DNA from: Limanda limanda
Lineage: Eukaryota; Chordata; Actinopteri; Pleuronectiformes; Pleuronectidae
Reading direction: 5' to 3'
NCBI RefSeq assembly: GCF_963576545.1
Contig: NC_083638.1
Coordinates: forward strand, 10,300,522-10,364,521
Length of the DNA: 64,000 nucleotides
Shown: positions 40,101 to 52,392 of the stretch, piece by piece
Position numbering within the stretch: the stretch's first letter is position 1
How the letters are laid out: every line of letters starts with the position of its first letter
Program-made: the position numbers and the translations under genes
Notes under the pieces: generated by a model
Database searches by the model: none
What the model saw: only the letters and a program-made list of their open reading frames with translations
What the model was told of the DNA's origin: nothing

Positions 40101-41493
40101 TTGTGACTTAAACCTTTTGTTCAGAGAGAAGAGAGGGGCCCTGGGGGGGGGAGAGCATCTTAATATTCCTGGCAATCAGGGTTATCTGACCTCTTCATGC
40201 TGTATAGCAGCTGTTATTAACACATACCAGGTGATTACATTGTGATTGGACACTGCAAAAACACATAAAATCCAGATTGAAATACTTCCAGGGGGCATTA
40301 GAAAGCTGATTACCTCTGCAAATTCTGGAAATCCATTATGATACGATCTTAGACAGGAAACGGCCTTAAAGATGACCATAGGGTTGAATCCACACTTGAC
40401 CCAGGGAGACAGAAAGCAACCTGATGAGAGGCTTTGTTCGTCGTATAAATTTAGCAATGGGTCCTGTTAAGGAGGACACTCCTGCATATGCCAAGGCTTA
40501 ATCTTATCAGATTCTCTTGCAAGATTTTTTGCAAGCTACTCCACAAATTAATAATTAACATCATCATGAAATTAATCTGAGGCTATTTCAATATTTGATT
40601 AATAGAGAGGAAAAAAACAAATCTGATCTCAGCTGTGGAGATTTGTTGCCTTTCTTTGCTTTGTAGACTACACACTAGTACAGTGCCCGTTCTTGTCTTG
40701 TTTGGAATTGGCTGTTGATGCTGGTTACTTTTATTCTGAAACTGTAAAACAGGGTTGCAGTAATTGAGCCTCTATTGTCGTCAATGTGTTGTTTCTGTGA
40801 TCGACAACATCACTTGATGAGCCCTGGTGGCGTGTTTATTCAAAGTTTATTAACATTGAACATATTTAATGTCCAAATCGCACTAAATTTGACACTGCAC
40901 TTCCCCGGGCCCTTAACAATTCACATGCCAAGTAAGATGACCAGTTCTCAAGACATGCGAGTCATAGACAGACAGAGATTTTTCAAATTAGTATCATCGT
41001 GGAATTTGGAAATGCAACAAAACAAGGGATTTTACTCTATTATAGTAGGATTTCTTTCCCCACAGTTTCCTGACATTTTACAAACAAAACAATGAAGTGA
41101 GAAAGAAGCCAGATTAGATGATAATGAGAATTATTTTCAGTTGCTGCCCGACCGAGGTGGCTTTTTCCAGGTTCTGTGACTCCTGCCTCTGTTTCATGTG
41201 CGTTGGTAATAAGTGGGATGAACTCTCGGCAAACTGCGAGGAGAAAAAACACCTAGGCTGAGAGCAGTGTCATGTGTCACGTTCACACCATCCTGTAGTT
41301 CCCACCTCTGGCAGAGGCCCTACATTTCAGCACAATTAAACTCATCTACTGAACTCTCATTCCGCTTCATCCAGAAGAAGATGGCCTGTATTCTCGTTAC
41401 ACTGTCACACTAATATGGGTCTCACAAAAAATAAAGCTTCCGTGGAACAACATATTGATCTTTGAGAAAATCTTCAGCTGTCCTATCTGCCTT
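37162..41493. other. Gene desert, no gene seen
   Basis: Overlapping frames on both strands around 37650-38150 have no recognisable domain. The repeat tail at 38440 is the only feature placed. Confidence 0.5.
38440..38556 (+). repeat. Repeat tail with GCTTTGGATAAAAGC
   Basis: TTGTAAGTGGCTTTGGATAA followed by AAGCATCAGCTACATGACAT and repeated GTAAT units is a conserved tail shared by fish LINE/SINE elements. Confidence 0.6.
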
Positions 41494-42055
41494 CTGATCT
41501 CGAGTAGGAAATTGCTGAATAAACTTGGGGTAAATGGGACTGGGCAACAAATATGTAAATTATATCTACCAATTATCCAATTGTCCACTCTTTTTTTTGT
41601 TACCAAGTACGTTACCACATTAAAAACCCAAATATACTGCAGCTTGAGCTGTCGAGGACAGGGCTTAAGTTGCATTATCGCCATGTCAGGAACTTTTTCA
41701 AGAGAAACATCAGCTACCTATAAAGAGGTTCTGTGAATCAAGGAAGCAAGCATTATTTACAATAAGTGACTCTCCGACGAGTGGGAGTGCCAGACAGCCC
41801 AACAGAGCTCAGTAATCAGCTCTCTATCAAGGTGGGTGAATAGTTTTAACGCTTCTGTCAGGAATGCTTGTGTCACATATTGTGGATCATTTAGCCGCGA
41901 CAGAGCTGGCAGCAGAGAAACAAACAGGAAGTGAACTGCGTCCATGCTGGGATGCTCCAATCATGATCAGGATGGCTCAGCAGACAGGTCTTCATTGCAC
42001 CTGTTTGCACTCGGCTTGATGGGTTTCTCACCTGTTCCCCTGCAGTCGCTGCTTG
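41494..42055 (+). repeat. Segmental duplication, block A copy 1
   Basis: This 562-base block recurs at 45550-46190 with only scattered differences. It has no convincing coding potential. The copy keeps the empty form of the site that carries a retroposon in copy 2. It is joined on its right to a spacer absent after copy 2. Confidence 0.85.
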
Positions 42056-42420
42056 CCTCAATATTTCCTGCTCAGTGCGTGTAACAGATGGGGGATAAAC
42101 AGTTAAAGGAGACTTTAAATTCCTGAAGCTGGCAGCAGCCTTGATGTTTTGATGCGGTTTCTGCAGAGAAAAAACAAGGTTGTGCCGCAGGTACAAATGT
42201 CAACTACACATTTTGAATTCCCCTTGTCCAACGAGAACACATATTTGTAAATGTTTGTGCATTTTGCGAAATTTGAGACTATTGCACTTTTAGTGCTGTA
42301 CAAGCTGAAATGGAGAGAGCCAAGTGGTCCAAGGCTATTCTGTAGTGAGATGTGTTGAATATACCAGCGCATAATTAGACTTCTTTTTTAGCCACACCAC
42401 TAGTAATTCAATTAAATTCC

Positions 42421-42455
42421 AAACAACTTTATTCGTCCCCAGAGGGCAATTCTAA
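42421..42455 (-). repeat. LINE-type tail fragment, reversed
   Basis: ACAACTTTATTCGTCCCCAG then AGGGCAATTC is the reverse complement of a fish LINE tail (CCCTCTGGGGACGAATAAAG). Confidence 0.5.
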
Positions 42456-43439
42456 GTAAGGTTCCGTCTGTCAGCTGGTTGGTTGATCCACATGTTAACA
42501 GCTGTTGGATGGATTCCTGGTTCCAAGAGAATGAATCCTAATGATGTTGCCAGTCCCTTAGTTTTCATGCAGCATCTCCCATATGACAGACATTTCACTC
42601 GGCCTATACATGTTTGACACTTCTGACATTATAGTGTGGTACTGTTTTGACATTCATGTTTCGCAGATGATATTGTATTCATTGATTTTTCATCTAGCAC
42701 TGCTGTGAGTTATTGTCACACTACACTTTACATTTAGTGTTAATTAGAGCCGTTGACCCACAGAAAAGTTGTGTAAAATACATGTTTACAAATTCTCAGT
42801 TAGAGGCAGTGTTGAAAATGCACTTAACGCAGGCAGAGCAAGGGTGAGAACTAAAGTATGTTTCGTCGTGGATAAATCAGAAAGCAAGAGGATTGTGCAG
42901 TGTTTTTTAAACACAAATCAACTTGTATGAAGCAATTAAGGATGTGTTTTATTGTGAGAGTCTATGACACAATCATTGACCCCTTCACAGCTGCTCAAAT
43001 AACTGTCACTACTGTCAGCTAAGTAGCTATACTACATCAAAATGAATCACATTAAGACAAAATCAACCAGTGGTGAATGTGGTGGCTTTGCTGCTCGTAA
43101 AAAGCGCTGCAATGTCTGTTTTCATCTGATAGCCACAAGCTAGCACATCGCAGCATAGCCTGTCGTAGGAAAATCATTGGCAGCTGCAGAAGCGCAGGAT
43201 TGTTGACAGATACTTTACCAAGAACACAACTCGACCAGCAAACCTGGAGGGCAAGGAGGTCATTACCCATTTGATGTGACACACTGTGAATGTAGCATCT
43301 GTGCATAATCATGTGCGACCGGTCGGGGGTTGCGTGTCGTATATCAACGGGTCCGATTGGGTCTGGGAGATGATTGTGGGTAATGGGTCGGAGCTTTGCG
43401 TGTGTGGGTGGTTACGGTTTAGCAAAGATTTACTTGTGC

Positions 43440-43615
43440 AGGATGCTATTTGGCAAATAGTAGCATGCTAACACTCTGATATGGTAAATGGGGTAAACAG
43501 TTCACATGCTAACAAGCATGATGTTGTAATGGTCACCGAGAGCATCTTAGCATTTCTACATTAGCATGTAGCTCATGCCTAACTTAAGCTTGACAGACTG
43601 GCTAGCCTGGCTGTG
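43440..43615 (+). repeat. ATGCTAACA-type fish repeat in the A1-B1 spacer
   Basis: AGCATGCTAACACTCTGATA, TGGTAAATGGGGTAAACA, CACATGCTAACAAGCATG, CATTAGCATGTAGCTC and GGCTGTGCCCTTAGGC match the order of the family. Confidence 0.6.
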
Positions 43616-43948
43616 CCCTTAGGCTTATTCATAGAATTAGCCACACACTGTAGAAAGTGGAGCAAGCTGAGGTTTCTACCAATTAAACCTACTGTGCACA
43701 GTCATCAGCGATACCATTATGTGAAGCGTCTTTTAAATGAGTGGGATGGAAACTATTCATTCACTCTGAGCACGACTCGATACAACAGCGAAGAGAAAAA
43801 GTGCACATCCACCAACATCTTTGCTCCAAACTCTGCTTTGCTTCTTCACTGTTAATTGACAGTGCACATTTATTCTGCTACACGACTTCATTAAAGAGTC
43901 ACTGTCGTGGCATTATTACATCACAAGCGTGAAACGCTCCCGTTTGTC

Positions 43949-45549
43949 TATTCGGGCCAAACTGAAATATAAACATATTGATTCCCGCTGCCACAAAGCA
44001 GCAGACGCCTGTACACGAAGAATACGTGCATCTCTACTAACCTTGGAAATTGTAAAGCTGAGCTTTTCGATTATGAGACAACAAGGTACAGCTTTCTAAA
44101 GGGCTGGCAGGCTGACAGGCTTATGACGCACACTTCTTCAATCTAAGTGCATGTAAAGTGGTCGTGGTTACAGTGGTCGGGGGACTTGGCTGTATGAACC
44201 ATGCAATGGAGGATGTCATTACGTGTTATATAAAATGGTGCTTCGCTCCAGAGTTGTAATTTCGAGCCAAACCATTGCTCCTTATATTTTAATTTCCACT
44301 ATGATGTGGGGTCCATATTTTTTGGAATGGGACATTTTGTGGTTAGTAGTTCACAAGTTATTCCTTCTCTGACAAATTGAAACAAAAAAAGGGGGATAAG
44401 GGGATAAGGAAGTGGTTCATATAACAATAACTGCTACATATCAATTGCGTTGGGGTCAGAGGGACGGGAGGCTCAGTGATCGTTAAACATCACACGTGTT
44501 CATCCTATTTCAGAGTCGTAAAACAATAATATCACTGGAGTTTTTCATACAGCTGCTCCCCCATAAGTCAGACTTTCATGACGCCATGGCTCAGCTTTTG
44601 TTGATAGTGTCATAGAAGTTATTTTTTATAAGTTGGTGTTCCAGCATTGAGGTCATAGCTAGTGATGGCGTTGTATTGGACTGCATTGTAAAAATGTATG
44701 TTTTAATCTGCATTTGTTTGTCTGTTAGTTAGCAGCATTACACAAAAACTGGTAAACGGATTACTACAAAATTTTAGAACAGATCGTGCCAAAGGAGGTG
44801 AATTTCACTTTCTATAGCACCAATAATGAATATATCTAGAAAAAAAAATAGCATATGTAGAGTACTGATATCTCTGAGTACGTACAATTTACGTTTGGGG
44901 GTATGTGCTCTCCTGAGTGCTACTGTAGTATTCAGAAGAGTTTCTGATATTTTGCCTCCCTCATGTATGTAAATGAGACAAAAAAAAACACTCTCTGTAT
45001 AATGTTTCATTGAATTAAAACCAAAAGCTGAACAGCTATGTGTTATAATGTAATATATAAATATATTAAAATTTGTGAGGTTGCAAAAAAAACTAAAAAA
45101 CAAGGGGTCAACATTAAGAAAAGGGAAAATAGTGTGTAGCAGTCGTCTGAGCACACAACGTCTGAGCAAAACTAAAAGATACAGGCAGAAGGGATTTGTT
45201 GATCTGACATCCACATTTACACCAATGTTAAAAACACATGACGGAAAATAAAATCCACAAAGTTCACATCCTGGGCCAAAAATGTTTCCAGTCTATGTTT
45301 TCTAATAAATTCAGTTGATTTCCGATGATGTTTTTTAAGTTAACCTCCTAAATACTTAAATTCTAAGCTTTGACGGCCAAAATAAAACAAATGAATAATT
45401 CAGATTATTTTAAATCCTGTAGGGTTACAACAGAGTTAACTGTGATTAAAGAAGTTAATGTGTTGCCAGATAATGCTCTGTTTGGATTTGGTCCCTCTGC
45501 TAAATTTTTTAACCATGGTTGTTTATGCCTGGAAACTCATAAAGAAATG
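43949..45549 (+). repeat. Segmental duplication, block B copy 1
   Basis: This 1601-base block is repeated at 46192-47792 at about 97 percent identity by eye, with small substitutions and one-base indels. It contains a fragment of a fish repeat family (about 44695-44805). The open frame on the - strand at its right end (start MDVRSTN) is present in both copies but has different downstream lengths because of an indel. It has low-complexity composition and is not regarded as a gene. Confidence 0.85.
44695..44805 (+). repeat. Teleost interspersed repeat, GTTAGTTAGCAGG family, fragment inside block B1
   Basis: TTTGTCTGTTAGTTAGCAGC, CACAAAAACTGGTAAACGGA and CCAAAGGAGGTGAATTTC mark a diverged family member. 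It is duplicated with the B block, with its counterpart at about 46925-47050. Confidence 0.6.
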
Positions 45550-46190
45550 CTGATCTCGAGTAGGAAATTGCTGAATAAACTTGGGGTAAATGGGACTGGA
45601 CAACAAATATGTCAATTATATCTACCAATTATCCAATTATCCACTCTTTTTTTGTTACCAAGTACGTTACCACATTAAAAACCCAAATATACTGCAGCTT
45701 GAGATGTCGAGGACAGGGCTTAAGTTGCATTATCACCATGTCAGGAACTTTTTCAAGAGAAACATCAGCTACCTATGAAGAGTTTCTGTGAATCAAGGAA
45801 GCAAGCATTATTTACAATAATTGACTCTCGGACGAGTGGGAGTGCCAGACAGCCCAACAGAGCTCAATAATCAGCTCTCTTTCAAGGTGAGTGAATTTGT
45901 TTATTTGTTTATTTAGAAGGATCCCCATTAGCTCTACCCTAAGACAGAGCTACTTTTAGTGGGGTCCACAGTGAATAGTTTTAACGGTTCTGTCAGGAAT
46001 GCTTGTGTCACATATTGTGGATCATTTAGCCGCGAAAGAGCTGGCAGCAGAGACACAAACAGGAAGTGAACTGCGTCCATGCTGCGAAGCTCCAATCATG
46101 ATCAGGATGGCTCAGCAGACAGGTCTTCATTGTACCTGTTTGCACTCGGCTTGATGGGTTTCTCACCTGTTCCCCTGCAGTCGCTGCTTG
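45550..46190 (+). repeat. Segmental duplication, block A copy 2
   Basis: The block is directly joined to B1 on the left and to B2 on the right. It matches A1 except for substitutions and an 80-base gain (45897-45976) that is a retroposon with its target-site duplication. Without that gain its length is 561 bases against 562 for A1. Confidence 0.85.
45897..45976 (-). mobile_element. Short 5'-truncated LINE tail inserted in block A copy 2
   Basis: AGTGAAT occurs at 45890-45896 and again at 45970-45976, flanking 73 bases absent from A1. On the - strand the insert reads GGGGTCC... through AATGGGGATCCTTCT and ends in a repeated AATAAACAAATAAACAAA-like tail. This resembles the 3' end of teleost RTE/Rex-type LINEs as I remember them. 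The clean duplication and the empty site in A1 show it is a real retroposition event. Confidence 0.75.
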
Positions 46191-46191
46191 A

Positions 46192-47792
46192 TATTCGGGC
46201 CAAACTGAAATATAAACATATTGATTCCCCCTGCCACAAAGCAGCAGACGCCTGTACACGAGGAATACGTGCATCTCTACTAACCTTGGAAATTGTAAAG
46301 CTGAGCTTTTCGATTATGAGACAACAAGGTTCAGCTTTCTAAAGGGCTGGCAGGCTGACAGGCTTATGATGCACACTTCTTCAATCTAAGTGCATGTAAA
46401 GTGGTCGTGGTTACAGTGGTCGGGGGACTTGGCTGTATGAACCATGCAATGGAGGATGTCATTACGTGTTATATAAAATGGTGCCTCGCTCCAGAGTTGT
46501 AATTTCGAGCCAAACCATTGCTCTATATATTTTAATTTCCACTATGATGTGAGGTCCATATTTTTTGGAATGGAACATTTTGTGGTTAGTAGTTCACAAG
46601 TTATTCCTTCTCTGTACAAATTGAAACAAAAAAAGGGGGATAAGGGGATAAGGAAGTGGTTCATATAGCAATAACTGCTACATATCAATTGCGTTGGGGT
46701 CAGAGGGACGGGAGGCGTAGTGATCGTTACACATCACACGTGTTCATCCTATTTCAGAGTCGTAAAACAATAATATCACTGGAGTTTTTCATACAGCTGC
46801 TCCCCCATAAATCAGACTTTTATGACGCCATGGCTCAGCTTTTGTTGATAGTGTCATAGAGGTTATTTATTTTAAGTTGGTGTTCCAGCATGGAGGGCAT
46901 AGCTAGTGATGGCGTTGTATTGGGCTGCATTGTTAAAATGTATGTTTTAATCTGCATTTGTTTGTCTGTTAGTTAGCAGCATCACACAAAAACTGGTAAA
47001 CTGATTACTACAAAATTTTAGAACAGATCGGGCCAAAGGAGGCGAATTTTCCCTTTCTATAGCACCAATAATGAATATATCTAGAAAAAAAATAGCATAT
47101 GTAGAGTACTGATATCTCTGAGTACGTACAATTTACGTTTGGGGGTATGTGCTCTCCTGAGTGCTACTGTAGTATTCAGAAGAGTTTCTGATATTTTGCC
47201 TCCCTCATGTATGTAAATGAGACAAAAAAAACACTCTCTGTATAATGTTTCATTGAATTAAAACCAAAAGCTGAACAGCTGTGTGTTATAATGTAATATA
47301 TAAATATATTAAAATTCGTGAGGTTGCAAAAAAAACTAAAAAACGAGGGGTCAACATTAAGAAAAGGGAAAATAGTGTGTAGCAGTCGTCTGAGCACACA
47401 ACGTCTGAGCAAAACTAAAAGATACAGGCAGAAGGGATTTGTTGATCTGACATCCACATTTACACCAATGTTAAAAACACATGACGGAAAATAAAATCCA
47501 CAAAGTTCACATCCTGGGCCAAAAACGTTTCCAGTCTATGTTTTCTGATAAGTTCAGTTGATTTCCTATGATGTTTTTTAAGTTAACCTCCTAAATACTT
47601 AAATTCTAAGCTTTGATGTCCAAAATAAAACAAATTAATAATTCAGATTATTTTAAATCCTGTAGGGTTACAACAGAGTTAACTGTGATTAAAGAAGTTA
47701 ATGTGTTGCCAGATAATGCTCTGTTTGGATTTGGTCCCTCTGCTAAATTTTTTAACCATGGTTGTTTATGCCTGGAAACTCATAAAGAAATG
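46192..47792 (+). repeat. Segmental duplication, block B copy 2
   Basis: This is the second copy of the 1601-base B block. Its right edge is at GAAATG, where B1 passes into A2 but B2 passes into unique sequence starting CAAGTTG. The internal fish repeat fragment is at about 46925-47050. Confidence 0.85.
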
Positions 47793-50700
47793 CAAGTTGT
47801 TGAAATATTGCTGCGGACTGGAAGGAAACCAACTGACTGCCATGTGGCTGAGGGAAAGTGCTGTTTAATTCACCGCTGAACGGCTTCATCATGGGGGTTT
47901 TAAGGGGAGAACACACGTCATTAGTCAACAGTTGTGGTTGCCATTTCCACAACGTTGGTGTGTGTAAACCATAGATCGCAACAGACAATGTGATCCTCTG
48001 TTAGTGGGGGGGAGGGAACTCATTAGGAAACGATTACAGTCACTTACTCCTCTGAATCCCCACAGAGTCGTCTCACTGGTTGTCCCAGGTTGCAGAATCA
48101 AAACCTGGTAAGGCAGAAAGTGAAATGCATCGCTCTGCACCTGTGATTCCTCCTCCAGACGTCTCCACCAGCTGCAGCCCTGTAAAAAAGGCTGCAGGTA
48201 ACAGTGACATTTAAGTATTTATAATGGTTAAATCAGCAAATGGTTTTCAGGGAGAGGTACCTCGTCTAGCCCGTTGCCACCGCGACCCAGACATGCATGA
48301 GAGGATGAGGATGGACGGGTGGATGGTTGTGATATTCAAGGCTAGGCCATTTTATTTATAAAGCACCGTTCACATTTTCAGACCTGATGTGGTAACTGAA
48401 AATAGCTTTCATGTGTCCTCTTTCCTGCAAACATGTGATTTTCCATCTAAGCTGCTTGAGATGTTTATACACAACGGACGTAAGTGTTTAAAGTTCACGG
48501 TATGTGAGAGAAGTAAATTAGTAGATAAAGCCGACATCAAGATGATCCTAGAAGACTGTTCTTTGTTTTTGTTGATAAAAATCGATGGTACAAAATGTAA
48601 TTTAAGGGTTGAGCATAATAACATACAAGTCTCTCTGAGATTTGCAAGATATGACAACCACAGTGTAAATACTGTATGTGTGTGTGTGTTTGTGAGAGAA
48701 TGACACCTCAGAGAGCTGCAGCAATGTACGAAAATAATAAGAATCAGCCTTTAAAGTGGTCGGCCATGTGCCGCTGTTTGCTCCATTCACTATGCAAACA
48801 CATCACACAACACTGAGCGAATGACAACACATCACACTATTTTCTCAGCTGAATCTGCGATTCTCCTAAGTGTAGTAATGAGAGGGGAGAGTGTCTTTCT
48901 CCACATTCTGCGTCTTGATCTGCTAAACATAAATTGTATGTTGTCATCTGATAATACCTTACCACTCCGGGCGGTGATTAGAATGCTAGAAGCCTGCGTT
49001 GCCTGTAAAATGATGTGTAGAGTCACACTGGCATTTCCTCAAACAAAGGTAAATTACTGGTGTGTGGCTGCAAGCGGCAAGACACTGAAAAAATGGAAAA
49101 AAAAAAAATCCTGCAAATCAAAAACAAATTATGCAGCAAGGTGAATTAATCTCGGATCGTTTAGGATTCCCGTTGATTAATTTAGTCATTCGTAACGTTG
49201 TAATTAATTTACCACAATATCAAATGTCTCATCTAACTCAAGGCTAAATAACGCTGCCACTACTATTCAAGAAATAGGATGGAATGGAATAGCACCTTTT
49301 GGGGGGGAGGGGGGCAGCTGACTCAGACATTTGTGTTCTCACTTACAGCCTCTCTGGAAAGTTTACAGGGAAATGTCTCGACTTAATTGCGTATCTGAAA
49401 GCAGCTTTAGTATTTCCTGCCATCCTGGATGTATGAGGTCTTTCAGATGAATATTAAAATCCCCAGTTTTAATAACAACTCGAGGGGTATTTAACAGGTA
49501 GAAATCGGTACATATGATGTGAGTGCAGCGTTATAAACATGGAGAGACTCGGAGTCAGGGTCAATGTTGAGGAGCCTCATTCAATTACCCTACGTCGAAG
49601 AGACACTTTTTCATTTTCAGCTTATTTTTTTTCTTTCTCTGCGTCTTTCCACCAGTTCTCCATAAGCAGCATCATCAACATCAATTACAGGACAAATCTG
49701 TGACACCTAATTGTGAGGTAATGAGTCCCTCTCTGTTGTTTACTGATGATTAAAACTGATAAGTGGGTGTATTTGACATAAAAGTGTCGCTGCAGCGGTG
49801 ACTTTACACCTACAGGATGACTTAAGCATTTGATTGTGTAATTTATTGTTTCGCAGCCGAGCTCAGTCCTTTGTTTACTGTAATTCTATGTCTCTCTGTA
49901 TATGGTTGAATGCGCTTCATAAAATGTGGTAGACGACTTGGTTCACACTTCTAACAACAGATTTTCCCTCTTTTAAAAGAATATGATTTGATGTATACAA
50001 TAGACAATTACATGTTAGATGCTACTTACACTTTGCCTAAATACACAGGTTTCACAAGTTCGCAGCTTAATAAAAGGTAAGAAAACCAGACTAGTATTAC
50101 GCATATACAGTGTCTAGCATATCAGTTATGGCTTTATAAAGTACAAGATGTTTTAATACCTTAAGATCCAGAATAATACAATGTTATATCCAGTGATTAT
50201 GAGCAGTATGAATAAATATACACTATGCACATGCATTAATGGAACCCCATAAAGAAAAACCTCTCATATTCTGATTGTAAAGCAGAAAACCCTGAAAAAT
50301 GTAATTTAGTTTTTTTTTTACTTTGATTTGCCGGCTCAGTAAATAGTATTATCTTTGCCCAAGTACATTTTTTTTTTTGCAGAATTCTTTTCCTTCCTGA
50401 TTTTGTGCTCTGAAGCCCGCTCGCGCTGACTCAATCCATTGTTGTGTGAAAATGATCAGAAAGCTGTTTAACACCAGGCTCAGTCGCAGGCTCCGATGTC
50501 TCATATCTAAATCTACGTTACGTTTCTGTGCAGAACAGAGTCGGGAGAGAAGCCCAGCAACTGTGCAAGTGACTAATTAGCCACATCATCTCAGTAAATG
50601 CGGAGCTGCTTGGCTAATGCATGACAAAAATTGCCGTGTAGAAGTTTGACCTTTAGAATGACACATTGGAGTCTCAGTATACATGTAGGCACTTTCTTGC

Positions 50701-52098
50701 CATCTTCCCTCTTGTCAAAAGCTGAGTTCACTGTCAGAGTCATAATTACCGCTCGAAACAAATGAGTTAAATGTTCAGTGAAGTCACGGGTATGTTTTTA
50801 AAGATATGAACATATAGGTGTGGATGAGTACATGCAGAGCTATAGACCTCCTATACATTTCACACTTGAGAAGGATTTGGCTCCACTTTCTCCCCCTGAT
50901 TGGCAGCAGTTCGGACCAGGATCCATTGCAGCCACTTCGCGGCCTGTCAGTACAGTGGCTGAAATAGATCGTCTTCCTCTGTTCTTTCACACCGCTGAGA
51001 AAAGTGAATGGGAGCGAATGTTTGACCTTTTCCAGTGTACAGTCTGGAAAGTGATATGTGATTCAAATGTGTCAGGGAGAAGAATAACTGAGGAGAGACA
51101 GGAAGCGAAGGCAGAGAGCAAATTACAGTCTGATGGAAAATATGGAGACAGCAGACTTCTCTTATGAGGGATATATCCTGCGCTTTTGAAATCTTAAAAC
51201 CCAGGATATCTTCTTTGATCAAACAGCATGTTAATCAGTGGACAAAGGATTAGTATGAATGCCATTACACTTCACAGATGTCAACTTTCAGGCAGTAAAG
51301 GGAGCTGGGGGCATCGAACGGGGTAACGATGATTTGAAAAGCTCAGCACCAACCACCAGTTGTCTTTTTGGATTCCATATGGAGAATCCCAAAAATTACC
51401 TCGAGCAAGCGTTTACATTTTACTTTAATAAACCCACAGCTGTAACGTTTCTGTCCCCAAACAAATCAAAGTACCTTGTTACTCCCTTGGTAAGAGATGT
51501 GACATCAGTTCCTTGAGGGAATTCAAAGTCAGATTCCATTGAAATCCCTTTCAAACAAACTGGGGAAACACATTTCTGATCCAAATCTTCACTCCTGTGT
51601 TTCTAAACTTTTGAGTTGGAGATGCCTGATTAGAAGCTCTGATTAGTATTCAGGCTCCACAGCATGTGCTAGGCCAATTACCCAGAGGGTCATTACCACT
51701 CTCCAGAGAAGTCGCACGGTTGTAAGGGAAAAGGCCAAATTTTCATCAGCGGTTGCGGCGGCTCTTTGTTGGTGTTGACAGGGAGCAGATGAAACCAGTG
51801 CTCTTAGCGTGACGTCACAGGAGGAGAAGATGGCGCATCGCTGAGGCGTTGTATGAGGGTGATGAAAGAAAACGCTGGAAACCACAGGGAAAGTTTTGGA
51901 CATGAGTGCAGCTGTTGAAAAGATTTAGTTTTTGCCATTTCTATCGAGTGCTAACACTCGCTGGGCCGGCAGGTGGTGGTCAGCTGATGGCAGGAGGGAG
52001 GGAAGCAGTGTTAAGAATAAGTTTTCATTCAGTTTGTACATCTAACAAGAGGAAGTACAGCAAAGTTATTTAATCATAATATATAAGGACATTTTAAA
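47793..52098. other. Gene desert, no gene seen
   Basis: Unique sequence after the duplicated locus. The 104-codon frame starting at 48389 has mixed composition but no domain I recognise. A short GT run is at 48679-48691. The CRE/YY1 pair lies at 51810. Confidence 0.5.
51810..51835 (+). promoter_or_regulatory. Full CRE next to a YY1-like box
   Basis: A palindromic TGACGTCA (51810-51817) is followed nine bases later by AAGATGGCG (51827-51835), the YY1 core seen just downstream of many vertebrate start sites. The combination looks like a small promoter, but no coding frame starts nearby. A non-coding transcript or distal pcdh9 regulation is possible. Confidence 0.35.
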
Positions 52099-52392
52099 GG
52101 AGGAGGTTAAGTTTGCTTGTCCGTTAGTAGGTTTGTGCAACACTTGGTGAAAGGATGCATTGTGGGTCAGGAGAGAACCCATTTAATTTTGGTGAGGATC
52201 CAGGAATCCATTTTTTTCCCCCTTGCACATTGCGAGAAAGGGCGTTTTGCTACATTTTCGCTGATTTCTGAGAGAATAATTCATGGATCTTGATGAAAAA
52301 ATATCAGGGATGTTCAGGGGATTGATATTTATGAGTGTGCCGTGCAGATCCTAATAAAAATCCAGATCTATAGTGAATTTAAATGTGATTTG
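52099..52392 (+). repeat. Teleost interspersed repeat, GTTAGTTAGCAGG family, longest copy
   Basis: The copy runs from AGGAGGTTAAGTTTGC through GGTCAGGAGAGAACCCAT, CATTGCGAGAAAGGGCGTTT and AATTCATGGATCTTGATG to GTGAATTTAAATGTGATT. The order agrees with the family consensus as I know it, and this copy includes the right half lacking in the others. Confidence 0.75.

Larger units (their letters stand above)
42056..43948 (+). other. Spacer between A1 and B1, absent from the second copy
   Basis: These 1.9 kb lie between A1 and B1 but are missing between A2 and B2. No gene is seen. The spacer includes a LINE-tail fragment (42421-42455) and part of a common fish repeat (about 43440-43615). The edges show no target-site duplication, so deletion from the second copy fits better than insertion into the first. 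Confidence 0.7.

Noticed and set aside
42056..43948. Spacer between A1 and B1 as an inserted transposon
   Set aside because: No terminal repeats or target-site duplication at its edges, and it contains fragments of several older repeats. Deletion from the second copy is simpler.
44774..45214. 146-codon frame on the - strand, also seen at 47176-47457
   Set aside because: Repetition comes from the B duplication. The second copy is cut short by an indel, composition is hydrophobic low-complexity, and no domain is recognisable.
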